Below, piece after piece: positions 1 through 12,416 of a DNA stretch of 64,000 bases. Position numbers and translations under genes: made by a program. Source of the DNA: Apiospora phragmitis. Taxonomy: Eukaryota; Ascomycota; Sordariomycetes; Amphisphaeriales; Apiosporaceae. The stretch is from assembly GCA_038363925.1 (NCBI GenBank), contig JAQQWL010000009.1, positions 868,001 to 932,000 of the forward strand, written 5' to 3'. The notes under the pieces are model-generated. The model did not search any database, was not told the origin of the DNA, and saw nothing but the letters and a program-made list of their open reading frames with translations. Every line of letters starts with the position of its first letter. Position 1 is the stretch's first letter.

Positions 1-2
1 CG

Positions 3-602
3 TATATCGAAATCGAGGAGACCACAGGGGCGGGGATCAGGATTCTCGAGGACATCATGAAGATGCACAAGAGTCTTCCTAACCTCAACCCGCACGATCC
101 TCGTTCACAGGAAACCGAGTTTCAGCGTGAGATTGCGAGGCTAGAAACCGAATGTCTGCTTGGGAGAGCGAGGCTGAAATGCGGACAGACGGAACGAGCA
201 ATCGAGTCGCTCGAGCAGACAGTGGAGGATTACAAAAGGCTGAACAGCCAGGATGAGTACGATGAGTATGAGACGAACCGACTGATGGCCCAGCATTGGC
301 TGGCAAAGGCATACAAAGAAGGAGGATATCTCTTCGAAGCGTTACACATCCTCGAGCCCGTTGTGGACGAACACCAGGAACTTGATGGAATGGAAGATCC
401 TTACCGATTGTTATCCAGGGAGCTGCTTGCAGAAATATGCATAGACATGGATAACCTTAGTTGCGGGATTGATCGCGCAATGAACACCGGAATGCGCTTG
501 CGCAATCTTGTTGATACTGTTAGGGGACAGCTGGAGACAAGATATCCAGCGCAGCCAAGATCTTTGGAATTCTATCGTCTGGAGGAGTTTAAGGAGTTTT
601 AA
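3..602 (+). CDS. TPR-repeat protein, C-terminal part (cut by window edge)
   Basis: The reading frame is open from base 3 to the TAA at 600-602, so the gene begins left of the window; the first ATG at 57 is probably internal. The visible ~199 residues are charged and helical, with repeated TPR/kinesin-light-chain-like units (for example RARLKCGQTERAIESLEQTV and KAYKEGGYLFEALHILEPVV, about 35-45 residues apart). Such C-terminal TPR arrays are common in fungal NB-ARC/TPR (NLR-like) and other scaffold proteins, where they bind partners. The N-terminal effector and nucleotide-binding parts, if any, are outside. The family is inferred from the repeat pattern only. Confidence 0.7.
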   Translation, partial: YIEIEETTGAGIRILEDIMKMHKSLPNLNPHDPRSQETEFQREIARLETECLLGRARLKCGQTERAIESLEQTVEDYKRLNSQDEYDEYETNRLMAQHWLAKAYKEGGYLFEALHILEPVVDEHQELDGMEDPYRLLSRELLAEICIDMDNLSCGIDRAMNTGMRLRNLVDTVRGQLETRYPAQPRSLEFYRLEEFKEF

Positions 603-1241
603 TCTGGGGCCCCTTTTGATGGTAGAAATACAGCACAGCTTACTGGCATCTCAGCTTTATGAACGGAGTTGAGAGATTATACCCTCTAGCTCCCAACTCT
701 CGTTCGTTGACTTGGATTAATCAGATCGATTCTTGTCTGACCACCGACGGTACTTTTCGAGGCATGAATAGATCTTACTTATCCTGCCACTCACTTTGAG
801 GGGGGCACTGGAAGCCTCAACAAAACTGCCATACTTCCCTTCATTTGGACTAACTGAAGTGGATGAGCTAAAGTGACAGGAAGGTTAATATCGTTAGAAC
901 TTCTCGTCTCTGTGGTATTTTTACCGTTGCTGGACGACGGCATTCAACCGGCGATCTTTCTTAAAAGTAAGCAGCAAGTGTGCAAAGCCCCGGTACTTTC
1001 GTTTTTAATCAAGTCGGGTGGCTTCGGGGCCAACGGAGTTGAAGGAAATAACAAGGGCTTATCTCCACCTCCGGTATAAGACAACAAGATAATGGTTTGA
1101 TGTAAAGATTCCTATTTTGAATCGTAAAGGAGAGGGAAAAATACTCAAAAGACTTCTATCTTTATCGAACATCGCTCCAGGCCGAACGCGATATCGTCTA
1201 TTCGTCCTATGAGAGAAGAACGAGTAGATCAGATCACCAAG
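603..1241. other. Intergenic spacer
   Basis: No coding signal is convincing here. A 68-codon ORF at 873-1079 has no recognisable protein features. The segment should contain the 3' UTR of the TPR gene and the promoter of the dehydrogenase. Confidence 0.5.
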
Positions 1242-2244
1242 ATGTCTTCCTCCACCAGCAACGACACCGTCCCAAGCCCAGGGCCACTGACCTGGCTCAT
1301 CACGGGCTGCTCCTCCGGCTTCGGCCTGGAGTTCGCGCGCCACGCCCTGGAGGCCGGCCACCGCGTCATCGCGACGTCGCGGGACCCGAGCAAGACACCC
1401 GCGCTGGTGTCCGAGATCGAAGCCGCCACCCCGCCGGGCCGGGGCCGGTGGCTCCCGCTGGACGCCAGCGACGCCGACTGCGGCGCCCTCATCGACCGCC
1501 TCGAGACCGAGCAGGATACCCACGTCGATATCTTGGTCAACTCGGCCGGCTTCGCCATCACGGGGCCCGTCGAGGGCTTCGCCGACCAAGAGGTCCGCGA
1601 CGTCATGGAGACCAACTTCTTCGGGCCCTACCGCCTTATGCGCGCCGCGCTCCCGCACATGCGTCGGCGCCGCCGCGGCGTGATTGTCAATTTGAGCTCT
1701 GGGTCCGGGCTCGAGGCGCGGCATGCGTTGGGCGTGTATGGCGCGAGCAAGGCTGCACTCGATGGTAAGTCGCTGTAGAGAATGGGCTATGCGAAAAGGG
1801 GCTATAAATACGAGTTGATTGCTTGGCCTTGGCAAATGACTAACATATCCTTATCTTCTTAGGCATCAGCAAGACGCTGGCCAGGGAAGTGGCCGAGTTC
1901 GGAATCCGCGTGCTGCAGGTGTACATGGGGGCCTTCGACACCCCCATGGCACGCTCGACGCGAATGGTGGAGAAGCCGCTCGGTTCCGACTACGAAAACA
2001 GTATGGTGGGCAAGACCATCGACATCTTCCAGAGCGGCCAGTTCCAGCCCAAGGGCGACCACAAAAAGGCCGTCCGGGCCATCTACGACGTCGTGGTGGG
2101 CGAGGGAGCCGGGGCGGGTCTGGGAAGGAGGTCCAGATGGTGCTGGGCAAGGACTGCGCCGTGCGGGCGCTCGAGGTCCGGGACGGGCTGAATCATATGA
2201 TGGAGACGTTTGGCGAAGTTTGTAACAATGTCAATGTGGATTGA
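1242..2244 (+). CDS. Short-chain dehydrogenase/reductase (classical SDR)
   Basis: NAD(P)-dependent oxidoreductase of the classical SDR family. Exons are 1242-1764 and 1863-2244; the intron starts GTAAGT and ends TTCTTAG. The nucleotide-binding motif TGCSSGFG lies near the N terminus, followed by NSAG and the catalytic YGASK (Tyr and Lys). I chose the ATG at 1242 because it lies 20 residues before the beta1 strand; an in-frame ATG at 1209 is possible. The frame breaks at the GGG run around 2116-2118: after it the expected C terminus (VQMVLGKDC... ending NVNVD, TGA 2242-2244) continues in the next frame. One missing G there gives 301 residues, normal for the family. The substrate is unknown. 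Good confidence in family. Confidence 0.85.
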
Positions 2245-3226
2245 AAGAGGGTGTTCCTTATTGTCGGGGCTCTCCAGGCTCTCCAGGCTTCCAAAAGAAT
2301 GAGTGGCACCATGTGGGAACGTTGGCTTCTTGGGAATGCGGCCTAGTCTGAACCAGATGCTTGGCTTCCGCCGTATTCTTCATTCATTCAGGGATTGCCG
2401 CACAACACCAACAACATAACAGGCGGTCTCTCTTGGATCCTATCGAGTAACCCTAGGTTACATATTTCCAATTCAAAATATCATTGAAGGCTTGATTATC
2501 TCTTACATATAATAAGTATATCTCCTTTGCGCTCTTTTTCCCTTTTTACCCTTTTTATATTGGTAAATCCCGGCGTGCGGGCTGTGCAGATCGTGTTCCG
2601 CCCGCCGAGTCACCTATTCTCGGCGCCCATAACCTATATCTTGGCATATTTCCCGGCTTGCGTCATCGGGAGTGCGACCAAGAACGCCGAGATGCCATCA
2701 TTTCGTCAGCCGAGACCCTGAGGCTCTTGGGTCTCGCCCGGAACCATACTTACGCCCAGCCATTGGTGGCCTGCTCGACCGTCTTACACCATGCCGCAAT
2801 GCCGATTATCACTCCTCCAAACCGCCATGGTCGTGACATTGTACCATGGCGGCTGACCAAAATTTTCACAAGACCAAGAAATACTCGGCGCATCCACGGC
2901 GCATCTTCGAACGAAGGATGGTGGTCCACCTTCCCCAGCTTCTTGGGATTCCCAATCCAGTGGGTACATGCTGTAGCATGGAGTATGGGGAAGAAACACG
3001 GTCGATCACCTACGTGGAATGAGATCGGGCGTTTGTTTGGCCCAGCGGGCTTACCCAAGACCACCCCGTGTTATGGCTATTTAAGCACCCACGCTCGCCT
3101 GGCCCCCTTCGGCGGGAGCGTGCCAACGCCTCTCACCTACTTCCCTCTCACTCATATTGGGAGTGAAACCGCACAAGATATATAGGACATTTGACATAAA
3201 CCTATACATATAGCAGAAGCGCTGCC
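2245..3226. other. Intergenic spacer, promoter of the sugar porter
   Basis: Holds the 3' UTR of the dehydrogenase and the upstream region of the permease. ORFs here (for example 2658-3185) show no domain or codon-use signal. A TATA-like box lies at 3078-3084. Confidence 0.5.
3078..3084 (+). promoter_or_regulatory. TATA-like box of the sugar porter gene
   Basis: TATTTAA lies 143 bp before the ATG at 3227, giving room for a leader of about 110 nt. Assigned from position and sequence only. Confidence 0.4.
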
Positions 3227-5340
3227 ATGGCAGAGAAGCGTACCGACCCCGAGGCCCCCGAGCCACAGGTCAGCCACCGAGATGCGGCGTCCCTTGGCAC
3301 TCTCCTGAACAACCCCCTTGCAGGGATGAGCCGAGACGAGGTCATCGCCGACGTCGAAGGGTTCATTCAAGAAAGGGGGTTGACCGACCACCGCGAGGAC
3401 TTCGTCAAGGGCGCCTTGGTGGCGCAGGTGACCAACCAAGACTACGCCTTCGAGCAGATCCAGGAGCTGCGCGAAGACGAAAAGAACCTGCTTCGTAGGG
3501 AGATCACTCACCGGTGGAGCCAGCCGTTCATGCTTTACTTCCTCTGCACGCTATGTGCCGGCTCAGCCATCGTTCAGGGCATGGACCAGTCGGCTGTGAA
3601 CGCTGCCCAGGTAAGCCACCCACGTTTATAGACTCGATACATCTTCTGCCTAGCCAGCACTCTCAAGCCCTCTTCGAGGTAATCGAGAGTGGAAAAGAAG
3701 AAAGAAATGTGTTGCTGATCCATTTTTGCCACCACCCCCACCTAGGACTTCTACTTCAACGAACTCAACATTACGAAGTCCGAGATCCAAGGCCTCGTCA
3801 ACGGCGCGCCCTACCTCTGCTCCGCCCTGATCGGGTGCTGGAGCAACCCGGTCCTGAACAAGTACTTGGGCCGGCGCGGCACCATCTTCGTGAGCTGTGC
3901 CATGTCCGTCATCACGGGCTTCTGGATGGCGGCGGCCGACTCATGGTACAACCTGCTGGTGGCGCGCTTCTTCCTCGGCTTCGCCGTCGGCGCCAAGTCG
4001 AGCACGACGCCCGTATACTCGGCCGAGTCGACGCCCAAGACGATCCGCGGCGCCCTGACCATGATGTGGCAGATGTGGACGGCCTTCGGTATCGCACTGG
4101 GCACCATCATGGGCGTCGCCTTCAGCAAAGTCACCATCTTCGGCGAGGAGACGCAGTGGCGATGGATCATGGCCTCGACGTCGGTGCCACCGCTCGTCGT
4201 CATGCTGCAGGTCTACTTCTGCCCCGAGAGCCCGCGCTGGTACATGGAAAAGGGCCAGTACACAAGGGCCTTCGACGCCATCTCGCGCCTGCGCTTCAGC
4301 CGCGCCCAGGCCGCGCGCGACATGTACTACGCGCACAAGCTGCTGCAGATCGAGGAGTCGCAGCGCGCGGGCCGGCGCTGGCAGGACTTCTTCACGGTGC
4401 GGCGCAACCGGCGCGCGGCGCAGTCGTCGTGGTTCGTCATGTTCATGCAGCAGTTCTGCGGCGTCAACGTCATCGTGTACTACTCGATGAACATGTTCCA
4501 GCGCGCCAACTACACGCGCGACGAGGCCCTGCTCTTCACCATGGGCACGGGGCTCGTCAACTGGATCTTCGCCATCCCCGCCATCTACACCATCGACACC
4601 TTCGGCCGCCGCAACCTGCTGCTCGTCACCTACCCGCTCATGGCCATCTTCATGTACTGGACCGGCTTCAGCTTCCTCATCCCCGACGAGGACCCCAATA
4701 ACCCGTCACAGTTCCGGCTCGCCATGGTCGCGACGGGCCTGTTCGTCTTCATGGCTTGTTATTCGCCTGGCTCCGGTCCGTGCCTTTCACCTACTCTGCC
4801 GAGGCATTCCCACTCCATATCCGAGATATCGGCATGTGCAGGTATGTTCATCATAGCGCTTTGATCTTGACTTATCACCACCCCCTTTAACCCCTCCCCC
4901 ACGTCTTCTAAACAGAGTCAAGCTAACGATAAAATGCATGATAGTGCCACCGCGGTGACCTGGGGTTTCAACTTCATCATCAGCTTCAGTTGGCTCCCCT
5001 TGGTCGATGCCTTCGGGGACACGGGCGCGTTCTGCTACTACGGGACGTGGAACCTGATCGGCTGGGTATTCTGCTACTTCCTCCTGCCGGAGACCAAGAA
5101 CCTCAGCTCGAGGAGCTCGACCGGGTGTTCGAGGTCCGGAATCGAGACCATGCAGCCTACTACCTGAAGAAGCTGCCGTGGTACTTCAAGAAGTGGGTCT
5201 TGTTCCAAAACCCGGCGCCCATGCCGCCTCTCTACCAGATGGACCAGTCGGCCCCGCCGCCGGTACAGGAGACGAGCCGGGACATGAGCGATAAGGGTGA
5301 GACCACGCAGATGGAGAACGTGTCTGACAAGAGCCTATGA
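3227..5340 (+). CDS. MFS sugar porter (SP family), inositol/polyol-transporter-like
   Basis: Twelve-helix plasma-membrane proton symporter or facilitator of the sugar porter family. Exons: 3227-3610, 3746-4841, 4945-5340 (branch point GCTAAC at 4922). Family marks in order: a long charged N-terminal domain, GMDQSAVNAAQ in TM1, YLGRRG, PESPRWYME, GVNVIVYYSMNMF, TFGRRNLL and PETKNLS before the C-terminal tail. The N-terminal extension and GMDQ segment resemble fungal inositol/polyol carriers, but substrate cannot be fixed from sequence. The frame breaks twice, each by one missing base: after 4780 (CCG|TGCC, expected CCGGTGCC) and at 5107 (AGC|TCG, expected AGCCTCG). With both restored the exons sum to 625 codons plus stop. 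Otherwise uninterrupted. Confidence 0.88.
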
Positions 5341-5445
5341 AACCATTCTTCGCGAGTAGGCTGTGGAGGAAGGAAACTGCAAATCATGTCGGCATTGCTT
5401 TGAGATCCAGAGGCAATCTGGAAATGATCGGTGGAGTGCAATGTG

Positions 5446-7385
5446 TTAGTTAAGATCAAGTTCCCTGATTCGGTTGCAGGATTTTGTGTGTTCACTGAGA
5501 ACAAGGAACAGTCGATACCCAATAAGTCTATAATCAATTTTGCTGTCGTTACTTCGTCTACTTTTTATCAGGGCAGTCTTTTCGGGTATTTCTCTCGAGC
5601 TTAGGTGTCCAATACAGAAGATCTGTGCGGGCTTCTGCTCCTCACCCTCTCGTTCCCGACGGGCAACTGAAGTGAGTCGCTCGCGCCACCTTCCTCCTCC
5701 CTCCTTCTTCGTTTTGACTTCCAAGTCTTCGCTATCAGTCGTAGAGAAAGATACTCTTTCGAGCTCGAGAGGCTGCTCTTCATCCACCTGCCCGTCCAAA
5801 GTGCTGATCGGTTGAGTTTCATGCTGATGGAGCTTGATGTTGATGAACATCGCATAGAGACCGAAATCGTACGACAGTCGAGCAATACCGGCCACGAAAA
5901 AAGCCAGCCAGAACTGCTTATTAGCCGCTAGTAGTCCGGTTAACGTAGGTCCAATCATGGCCGCACACGTCCGAACCAGACTGGTAATGCCCATGACGGC
6001 AGTACGCTCCTCGGGTCGGACGACAGCCGCAATAAGCACGGTGCGTGGGGCCTGATCGAGAGGGTTCAGGGCACTTCGCACAAAGAGCAAAGCTACGGTC
6101 ATCCAGAAGATGTTCGGCAGGGAAAAAGCAGCACAGCAGCAGATGACGGAACGTGGGTGAAGACCATTGTGTTCACTAAACCAATCCGTCGTGCTAGTGG
6201 CCCAGCAAACATGGCAGAGATGGCGCCAAGAAAGTAGGCCACCGAGATCACATCACCCAGAGTAGACTTTGATGGGTGGAAGTTTTCGTCCATGTAGTAG
6301 GTCGTCCAAGAATAAGGCACCATCCCATCTGCGACCGAGTCGAGAGCGAGCAAGATCCACAGCTTGTACATGACCCGGCGAGTTGGGACAGAAATTTGAC
6401 ATAAGCGATCACTCAGCCAAGTCGTACTCCGACGGAACCAGTTCTGTGGCACTTGAGGTGACAATGGTGCGGAGCTGGGGAGACTCGATATCGCGGCGGT
6501 ACCCCTGTTGGCTCCCTGCTGTTCACCCTGTGGGATTTGAGTATAGCCGTCTTGTTGCTGCAGCTCACAGGCGTCGGTCAAAAGTGCAGCCAGAATGACG
6601 TTCACAATGCCCATCCCAACATAGAGCCAGAAGAGTGCGTGATATGCGTTGATAATTGTCCAGCCTCTCTGCTCTCGCAATGTGTGGACGATGCGACCAC
6701 CTGCTTCACTTCCCAGTGAGGACCCCGAGTGTTGAGGTCGCGACGTACCAGCTGAGAACATCCGACCTCGTGGAGGGTGTAGTTAGCTGCGACAACATAG
6801 ATCTGCAGAATCGTGTAAGTCGACTTCCTGGAGCCTCATGCAGCTGACGGTATTATTGAGTAACTCACTCCTCGATGCTTCGAAATGGCCCAAAGTCCCC
6901 ACCAGTGACACTGACGACGCCAACAACGGCGGCGAAGAGCAGGATCCAGAAGTTCTCAAAGGTTGCAAAGATGATGCCGCTGAATATCATGAGAAAAAGA
7001 ACCACCCAGTAACACTTTGCGTCTCCCCACGCGATCCGCAATCAGCGTGAGAAAGGTGCCTAGGAAGACATCGCCAAGCAGTGTTAGGGTCATGAACAGC
7101 CCGATTTGGTGATCAGTAAAGTCTAGCGCCGCGAAGTAGATGGCTACATGTTCCTGTCAGTTTATGAAGTCACAACGGGTGAGTGGATTTCCTCACGCCG
7201 CTGCCCTCGCTCGAGAGAGCAGCGTTGTGGGGCGTACGTACCCAAAATGAGTGATATAGTACCATGCGCGAACATGCGGCAAGTCTTGCAAGGATGATGA
7301 TCCAGGCATTGCGGCCACTGTCGTGGATCGAGATGATTCCGAATTCATGGTAGAACCAGCGGAATGGTCGCACAATGCTCTCCAT
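5446..7385 (-). CDS. MFS transporter, 12-TM (frame broken at four sites)
   Basis: Membrane transporter of the major facilitator superfamily. Exons (minus): 7385-7242, 7143-6869, 6802-5446. Recognisable segments are GTISLIL / AIYFAALDF (TM1-2), LIADRVGRR (loop 2-3 motif), VSVTGGDFGPFRSIEES, WYVATSTLGSSLGSEAGG, the ALDSVADGMVPYSW segment that starts the second half, and NPLDQAPRTVLIAAVV. The continuous protein needs four one-base corrections: a missing base in GG at 7278-7279, an extra A in 6994-6998, an extra C in 6723-6726 and a missing G in 6120-6122. All are homopolymers. The C-terminal ~100 hydrophilic residues to the stop at 5446 are less certain. Substrate unknown. With four breaks this is the best candidate for a real pseudogene among the frame-shifted genes, though consensus error fits equally. 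Confidence 0.75.
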
Positions 7386-8491
7386 ACTTGCTGATCAATA
7401 TCTGATAGAGAGAATACGAGTAGGTATCATAGGAGCACGCGACAGCCAACAACAATGAAAGAGCAGAAAATCCATCATGGCTTCATCGGCAAGTCATTAA
7501 TCACTGCCATCCGGAAAGCGCTAGGTTAACATCAGTGCGGCCCCCTCGGATTTAGGTAGTCAGCCTAATCGGTCGACCGCTAGCCGAGCCGACACCGGCC
7601 TGGATGATGCCATCAACTCGAAAGTCGTGGAGTGTAGGTAGGCTTATGAGCGTCTAACAACATCTCGATATCTGGTTCCTCTATATATGGGGAAATAGTA
7701 GATTTTGTGCCGTCTCACGACCGATTGAACGCGACAGATATCATATAAAAGTCAGACTAATTGCCGCATTGGGCAGCCGCGACCATGTGCGCCTACCTAG
7801 CCTTAAGGTTCCCCCCGATGTCTCACAGCTTTTCCAATGTCAGCCTCCATGTTGATGTTAGCGCCCTTCTTTCCTCTTTCCTTCTTCTACTTCAACAGCG
7901 CCTCTCGGATTACCAAATTTGGAGAGGGCAGCTGGTCGGAGTTGGACCACTTTTGATGCCATGATGCCATGCACAGTATCCCCGTACCATGAAAGCGCCG
8001 CGTCATGAACATGATGGAAACGAATGAGGCTTGCGTTGGAATGAAGACGACTGCAATCAGAATGGTGTGAAGCTGTCGCAACCAGACGAAGCAATCTACT
8101 ACGTACGTACACTCATCCCAATTTTGCACCAATCGGGTGTGTCTCCCTCTTTACCTTATCTCTTCGTCCCGACAGCTCGGACGAATCGCGGGCTAGTGGT
8201 GTGCTCGGCGTTACACTTCCAATGGCGTTCAGTTATTCCGAACAAGGATGAAATGATAGCACTCATGATGCAGCTTACGTACTCTCCAACTTATGCCTCC
8301 ATCGCAACTTGGGGTTTGGTCCAGGATTTTTTGTTTACTCCTTGCAGGGAATCTTACCTGCATGTAGGTGTGCTGCGCCGCGATTGCAGGTACATTTAAG
8401 CCTGAAGGGCGAGAGGGTTCTCCAAACTTAGCTTCACGCATTTAGGCAAAGACCAAGCTTCGGGACCTGGACAGAACCACTCGCCTAAAAC
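7386..8491. other. Divergent promoter region between MFS transporter and aminopeptidase
   Basis: Lies between a minus-strand start at 7385 and a plus-strand start at 8492, so it must hold both promoters. CTATATATGG near 7681 is a possible TATA element. The ORFs inside (for example 8031-8399) show no coding signs. Confidence 0.5.
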
Positions 8492-10012
8492 ATGCTTACG
8501 ATGCTTGGATCCGATGGAACCAGCAAACTGCTTTGCTTGCTACTTGGTAGCTCGCAGCTCGTCGCCAGCACGCCCTCTGGCGACAGCCAAGTCGTGCTTG
8601 GCGGTTTTCGCGAAACCTCAGGACCTCGACCCCCTCATGTCGTTGATGATGCGATAATGGCCGCTCTAGCCAAGCATCCCGATCCAGTTGATGCCTTTGT
8701 CGCTCTACATCCCGAGGCAGTCAAGGAGCTTACAGAGCCAAAATTACTGCATTTACAGGGCGAGGAGAAGCCGCAATGGATGACGGAAGGCGACAAGCTG
8801 CGGTTGCGAAGGCAGCACAAGAAGTTTGTGGATATTACTGATCATTACGAATTCTACGCGCAGCACGTTGGCATACAAGCCGGGAAAGCCCGTAAGTGTC
8901 GTTGGCACCCGAAATGACTTGCCCTCTCTGTTAATGCCGATAAACTATAGACCTTCCGAATTTCACAAAGCAGCCCCTTGTCCGGCCATTGTTACATCAG
9001 GTCTCGACGCAGAGAATGTATGATGATCTAGAACACCTGACTGGATTCTACAATCGTTGGTTCGGAGGTGCCACAGGGGAGGAGAGCGCACAGTGGATTC
9101 ATGATCAAATAGCTCAGATCATCGCCGAGGCGCCACTCCATAGCTATATTTCGCTGGAGTACTTTACTCATCCATTCCCGCAGCCGTCGATCATTGCGCG
9201 CTTCGAGCCCAAAGTGCGCAACTGGAGCTTGCCCCTGACAGTCATAGGTGCCCACCAGGACTCGGCCAACTACCTGTTTCCTCTTCTTCCCGCGCCAGGC
9301 GCCGACGATGATGGCTCCGGGACCGTGACCATTCTTGAAGCCTTCCGGGTCCTCGCGACGAACGGATTCACCCCAAAAGATGGCCCTGTAGAGTTCCATT
9401 GGTATGCGGGCGAAGAAGGGGGCAACCTAGGTAGCAACTTGGTGGCGTGCTACAAGAAAGAATCGGGGGCGCGCATTGGAGCCATGGTGGAATTCGATGC
9501 GACAGCGTTTGTGGCGACCAACTCGACTGAATCCATTGTCCTCGTCAAGACCCAGGCAGATGACCCGCTGACGGAGTGGATCTCCAAACTGGGCGAAGAA
9601 TACACCTCTCTTCCTTCCCTCATTACCACACTTGACCCGTAAGTATCAACCGCGTTGTCCAGGATCCAAGTATATGCCGTGGTCTAACCTTTCATTACAG
9701 AAGAGGTGGTTCCGACTATATGTCTTACACGAAGCTTGGCTACCCCTCGGCGTTCGCTACCGAAGGCGATCCCTCAGCCGGAGGAGTGTTCCCCGGTGAT
9801 TACAACCCGTACATGCATACTGTGAATGATACCATGTATGTGGATGATGAGACGGGCAAGTTCTCCTTCGACGTAAGTTTAGACACTACTTAAGTCCCAC
9901 GTCGACCCAATCGCTAAGAACGTACATCGATGTCTAGCACATGGCCGAATTCTGCAAGCTGGCTATTGCTTTTGCCGTCGAGCAGGCAGGATGGGATAAT
10001 GTCTGGAGATAG
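8492..10012 (+). CDS. Secreted M28 aminopeptidase (leucine aminopeptidase-like)
   Basis: Zinc exopeptidase of family M28 that would remove N-terminal hydrophobic residues from peptides outside the cell. Exons: 8492-8891, 8951-9638, 9701-9872, 9938-10012; total 444 codons plus stop with no frame break. A hydrophobic signal segment (KLLCLLLGSSQLV, residues 12-24) precedes a ~110-residue propeptide-like region. Dinuclear zinc ligands are all visible: H235 in GAHQDS, the aspartates of DDDG (252-254), E289 with general-base E288 in GEEG, D316 in EFDATA and H402 in YMHTVND. Exon 2 opens without an ATG, and splice phases join exactly, supporting the model. Nutrient scavenging is the likely role. Confidence 0.93.
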
Positions 10013-10504
10013 GATTTTCGCCAATCCCGAGCCAGTCCGACCCGTTTCATGCAGGTTTGCCACGTCATATTGCGCATGATAATGCAGCTTTATAAATCGA
10101 GTGCAACTGTCCGCATTTGGAAAATTTGCAGCCCAAGAAAGCAGTCAGCACTAACGATTTAGGCATCGTGATAAGGAAGCTGAAGCGGTGGGTACCTTCA
10201 CCCGGATCTCGCTTTTGTCCCTTGCTCCAGATCCTCTCTGCATTGGCTCCCCAGAAAAAGGAAAAAACTTGGAAAATGGAAAACGGAGGGTCCGGAAGGG
10301 AGGATCGTCGTCAACCTCGACGGGATTTGCCGCATTATTAATCCAACTTTCAAATGAATGTAACAGAAGGCCTGTTTAGGTCTTCTAGTCGAGAGGAGGA
10401 AGCATTCAGGTCAAAAGGCAGTGGTTTCGGCTGCCTTCAAGGGAAATGGTTCGACCGGCAAGTGCCAGAAAGAAGAACAGACGCCGGACAAAGGACGTCT
10501 CGCG
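10013..10504. other. Intergenic spacer
   Basis: Contains the aminopeptidase 3' UTR and the P450 promoter. No supported gene. Confidence 0.5.
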
Positions 10505-12416
10505 ATGTGGACCTCAAGTTTTGAGGCAATCAACCCTAAAGCGATAATCGAAATCCAAACTATACTTGCACTTGTGGCCCCAACACTTTTCGTCGTATTA
10601 GTCTGTCGTCGTTACTGGGCTCTTAGAGACGTACCTGGTCCACACCTAGCTGCCTTTACACGCCTTTGGCACGCGAGAATTATCAAGAATGGAACACACG
10701 CAAGAGATATCACCGCTCTCCATCGCCGACTGGGCCATTTCGTGCGCATCGCGCCTGACGAAGTCAGTGTCGCCCATCCCGATGGACCACGGAAGCTATT
10801 GCGGGAACCGCTGTCCAAGGTTGGTGCCTACTCCAGAAGATGCGTTTAGTTGATGCGCTCCCTTTCTCATAACGACTACACGTACAGGGCTATTGGTATA
10901 AGACTCTGACCTTTCCCGACTCTACGTACAAGACCCCCATGGCTACAAATGGACCCCAAGGAAAAGATCGAGAGGTCTAGACTGCTGGCGTCCGCTTACA
11001 CCACCTCGAGCCTCCTGCAGTCAGAGCAAGCTATAAACGCCCAGATAGAGCTCCTACTCGGGTGGTTGGACGAGCATGCGGCATCTTCTAAGCCCATGGA
11101 CTTGTCCAAGTTCTTCACGTTCATCGCCTACGATATCATGGGTGAGCTAGCGAACCCCCTTAAAAAACGAATCCGGTTGCCCGCCCCTTGACTCCTTTCG
11201 GACCACACTTGTGAATTTGACCCCGACGACCTTTTGGCTTGGCAGAACATCGCAACTGACCGGACCCGGGGCACATATCTAGGCGAAGTCATCTTCTCCA
11301 AGAGCTTCGGGTTCCTGGAGAGAGGCGGCGACATCGAGGACTCACTCCGGCAGGGGCTCGCGTTTGGCGCCTACGTGGCCGTGCTGCCCTACTTCCCCCG
11401 GCTGCAGGGGCTACTCGTGAGCCCCCTTTTCGCCCCGCTCTTTCGGCTGGTGATGCCGTCCAGCTACGTCGTGGACCGCAGCATCAGGGCGCTGGAGCAG
11501 CGGAAGAGGGACCCGGACGCCCGGTTCGACTACGTCGCGCACTGGCTCCGGACGCATGAGGAGCAGCCGGATCGGTTGACGGCCAAGGACGTGCAAGCGG
11601 CTGCTACGTCCAATGTCAGGTAGGCAGGCAAATAGCTCATTACGACGTTGTCAAAGTTCTTGAAACTAATCTTACTAGCAGCGCCGGAGCGGATACCGTC
11701 ACATGCGCCTTGCAGTCCTTTACCTATCATACTGTCCGTCACCCTACAGCTTGGAGGCGACTCCAAGAAGAGATCGATAAGGCTGCAACAGAGCAGCATG
11801 AGCAGCAGCAACAAGAAGGAGAACCTTCTCAGGACCATCCCGTCTTTTCTTTTGCGGTAGCCCAGAAGCTCCCGTATCTACAAGCGTGCATTAAGGAGTG
11901 CATGCGCATCTGTCCGCCCTCCACCATCGGCCTGCAGCGCGTGGCGCCGCGCGGCGGCATCACGATTGGAGACCGGACCTTCGAGGCCGGTACCGTGCTT
12001 TCTGTCCACCTTCCCAGCATACTGCTGTCAGAGGAGCTTTGGGGCCCGGACACGCACGAGTTTGTGCCGGAGAGGTGGCTTGGGGATGACAAGAAGACGG
12101 CAGCATTGGACAAGTACTTTATACCTGTAAGTTGTTCATTCTTGCTCCTACTTCAGTCGCACACCCCCCAAAAGCTCATGAAAAGCGCGACATGGCTGAC
12201 TATCGATCATGTTGTGTGATGTAGTTTGGCTTGGGCTATAACTCGTGCGTGGGGCAGAACCTCGTACGCATCGAGCTGTCCAAGATCTTGCCGACGATCG
12301 TGCGCCGCTACGATATCTCCCTCGTCAATCCGGAACAGGAGTGGTCTTACAAGACCTTCGTTGCCGCGGTTCCGGGAGATTGGCCAGTGTACGTCGAGAA
12401 AAGGGGTGTTCATTGA
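10505..12416 (+). CDS. Cytochrome P450, pisatin-demethylase-like
   Basis: Heme monooxygenase anchored in the ER by an N-terminal helix (LALVAPTLFVVLVC). Exons: 10505-10819, 10888-11141, 11283-11619, 11682-12126, 12225-12416. Motifs: WALRDVPGPHLAAFTRLW, WYKTLTFPDSTY, I-helix AGADTVTC, K-helix ECMR, PERW and the heme loop FGLGYNSCVG with its Cys ligand. The substrate-binding style and the C-terminal end (WPVYVEKRG) resemble the fungal pisatin demethylase group, which detoxifies plant phenolics or decorates metabolites. One extra A in AAA at 10947-10949 breaks the frame; without it the five exons total 513 codons plus stop. An accessory or detoxification role is inferred, not shown. Confidence 0.88.

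Noticed and set aside
3514..4701. 395-codon plus-strand ORF overlapping the sugar porter in another frame
   Set aside because: It runs through the intron and has an Arg/His/Leu-rich product; the overlapping frame carries all sugar-porter motifs.
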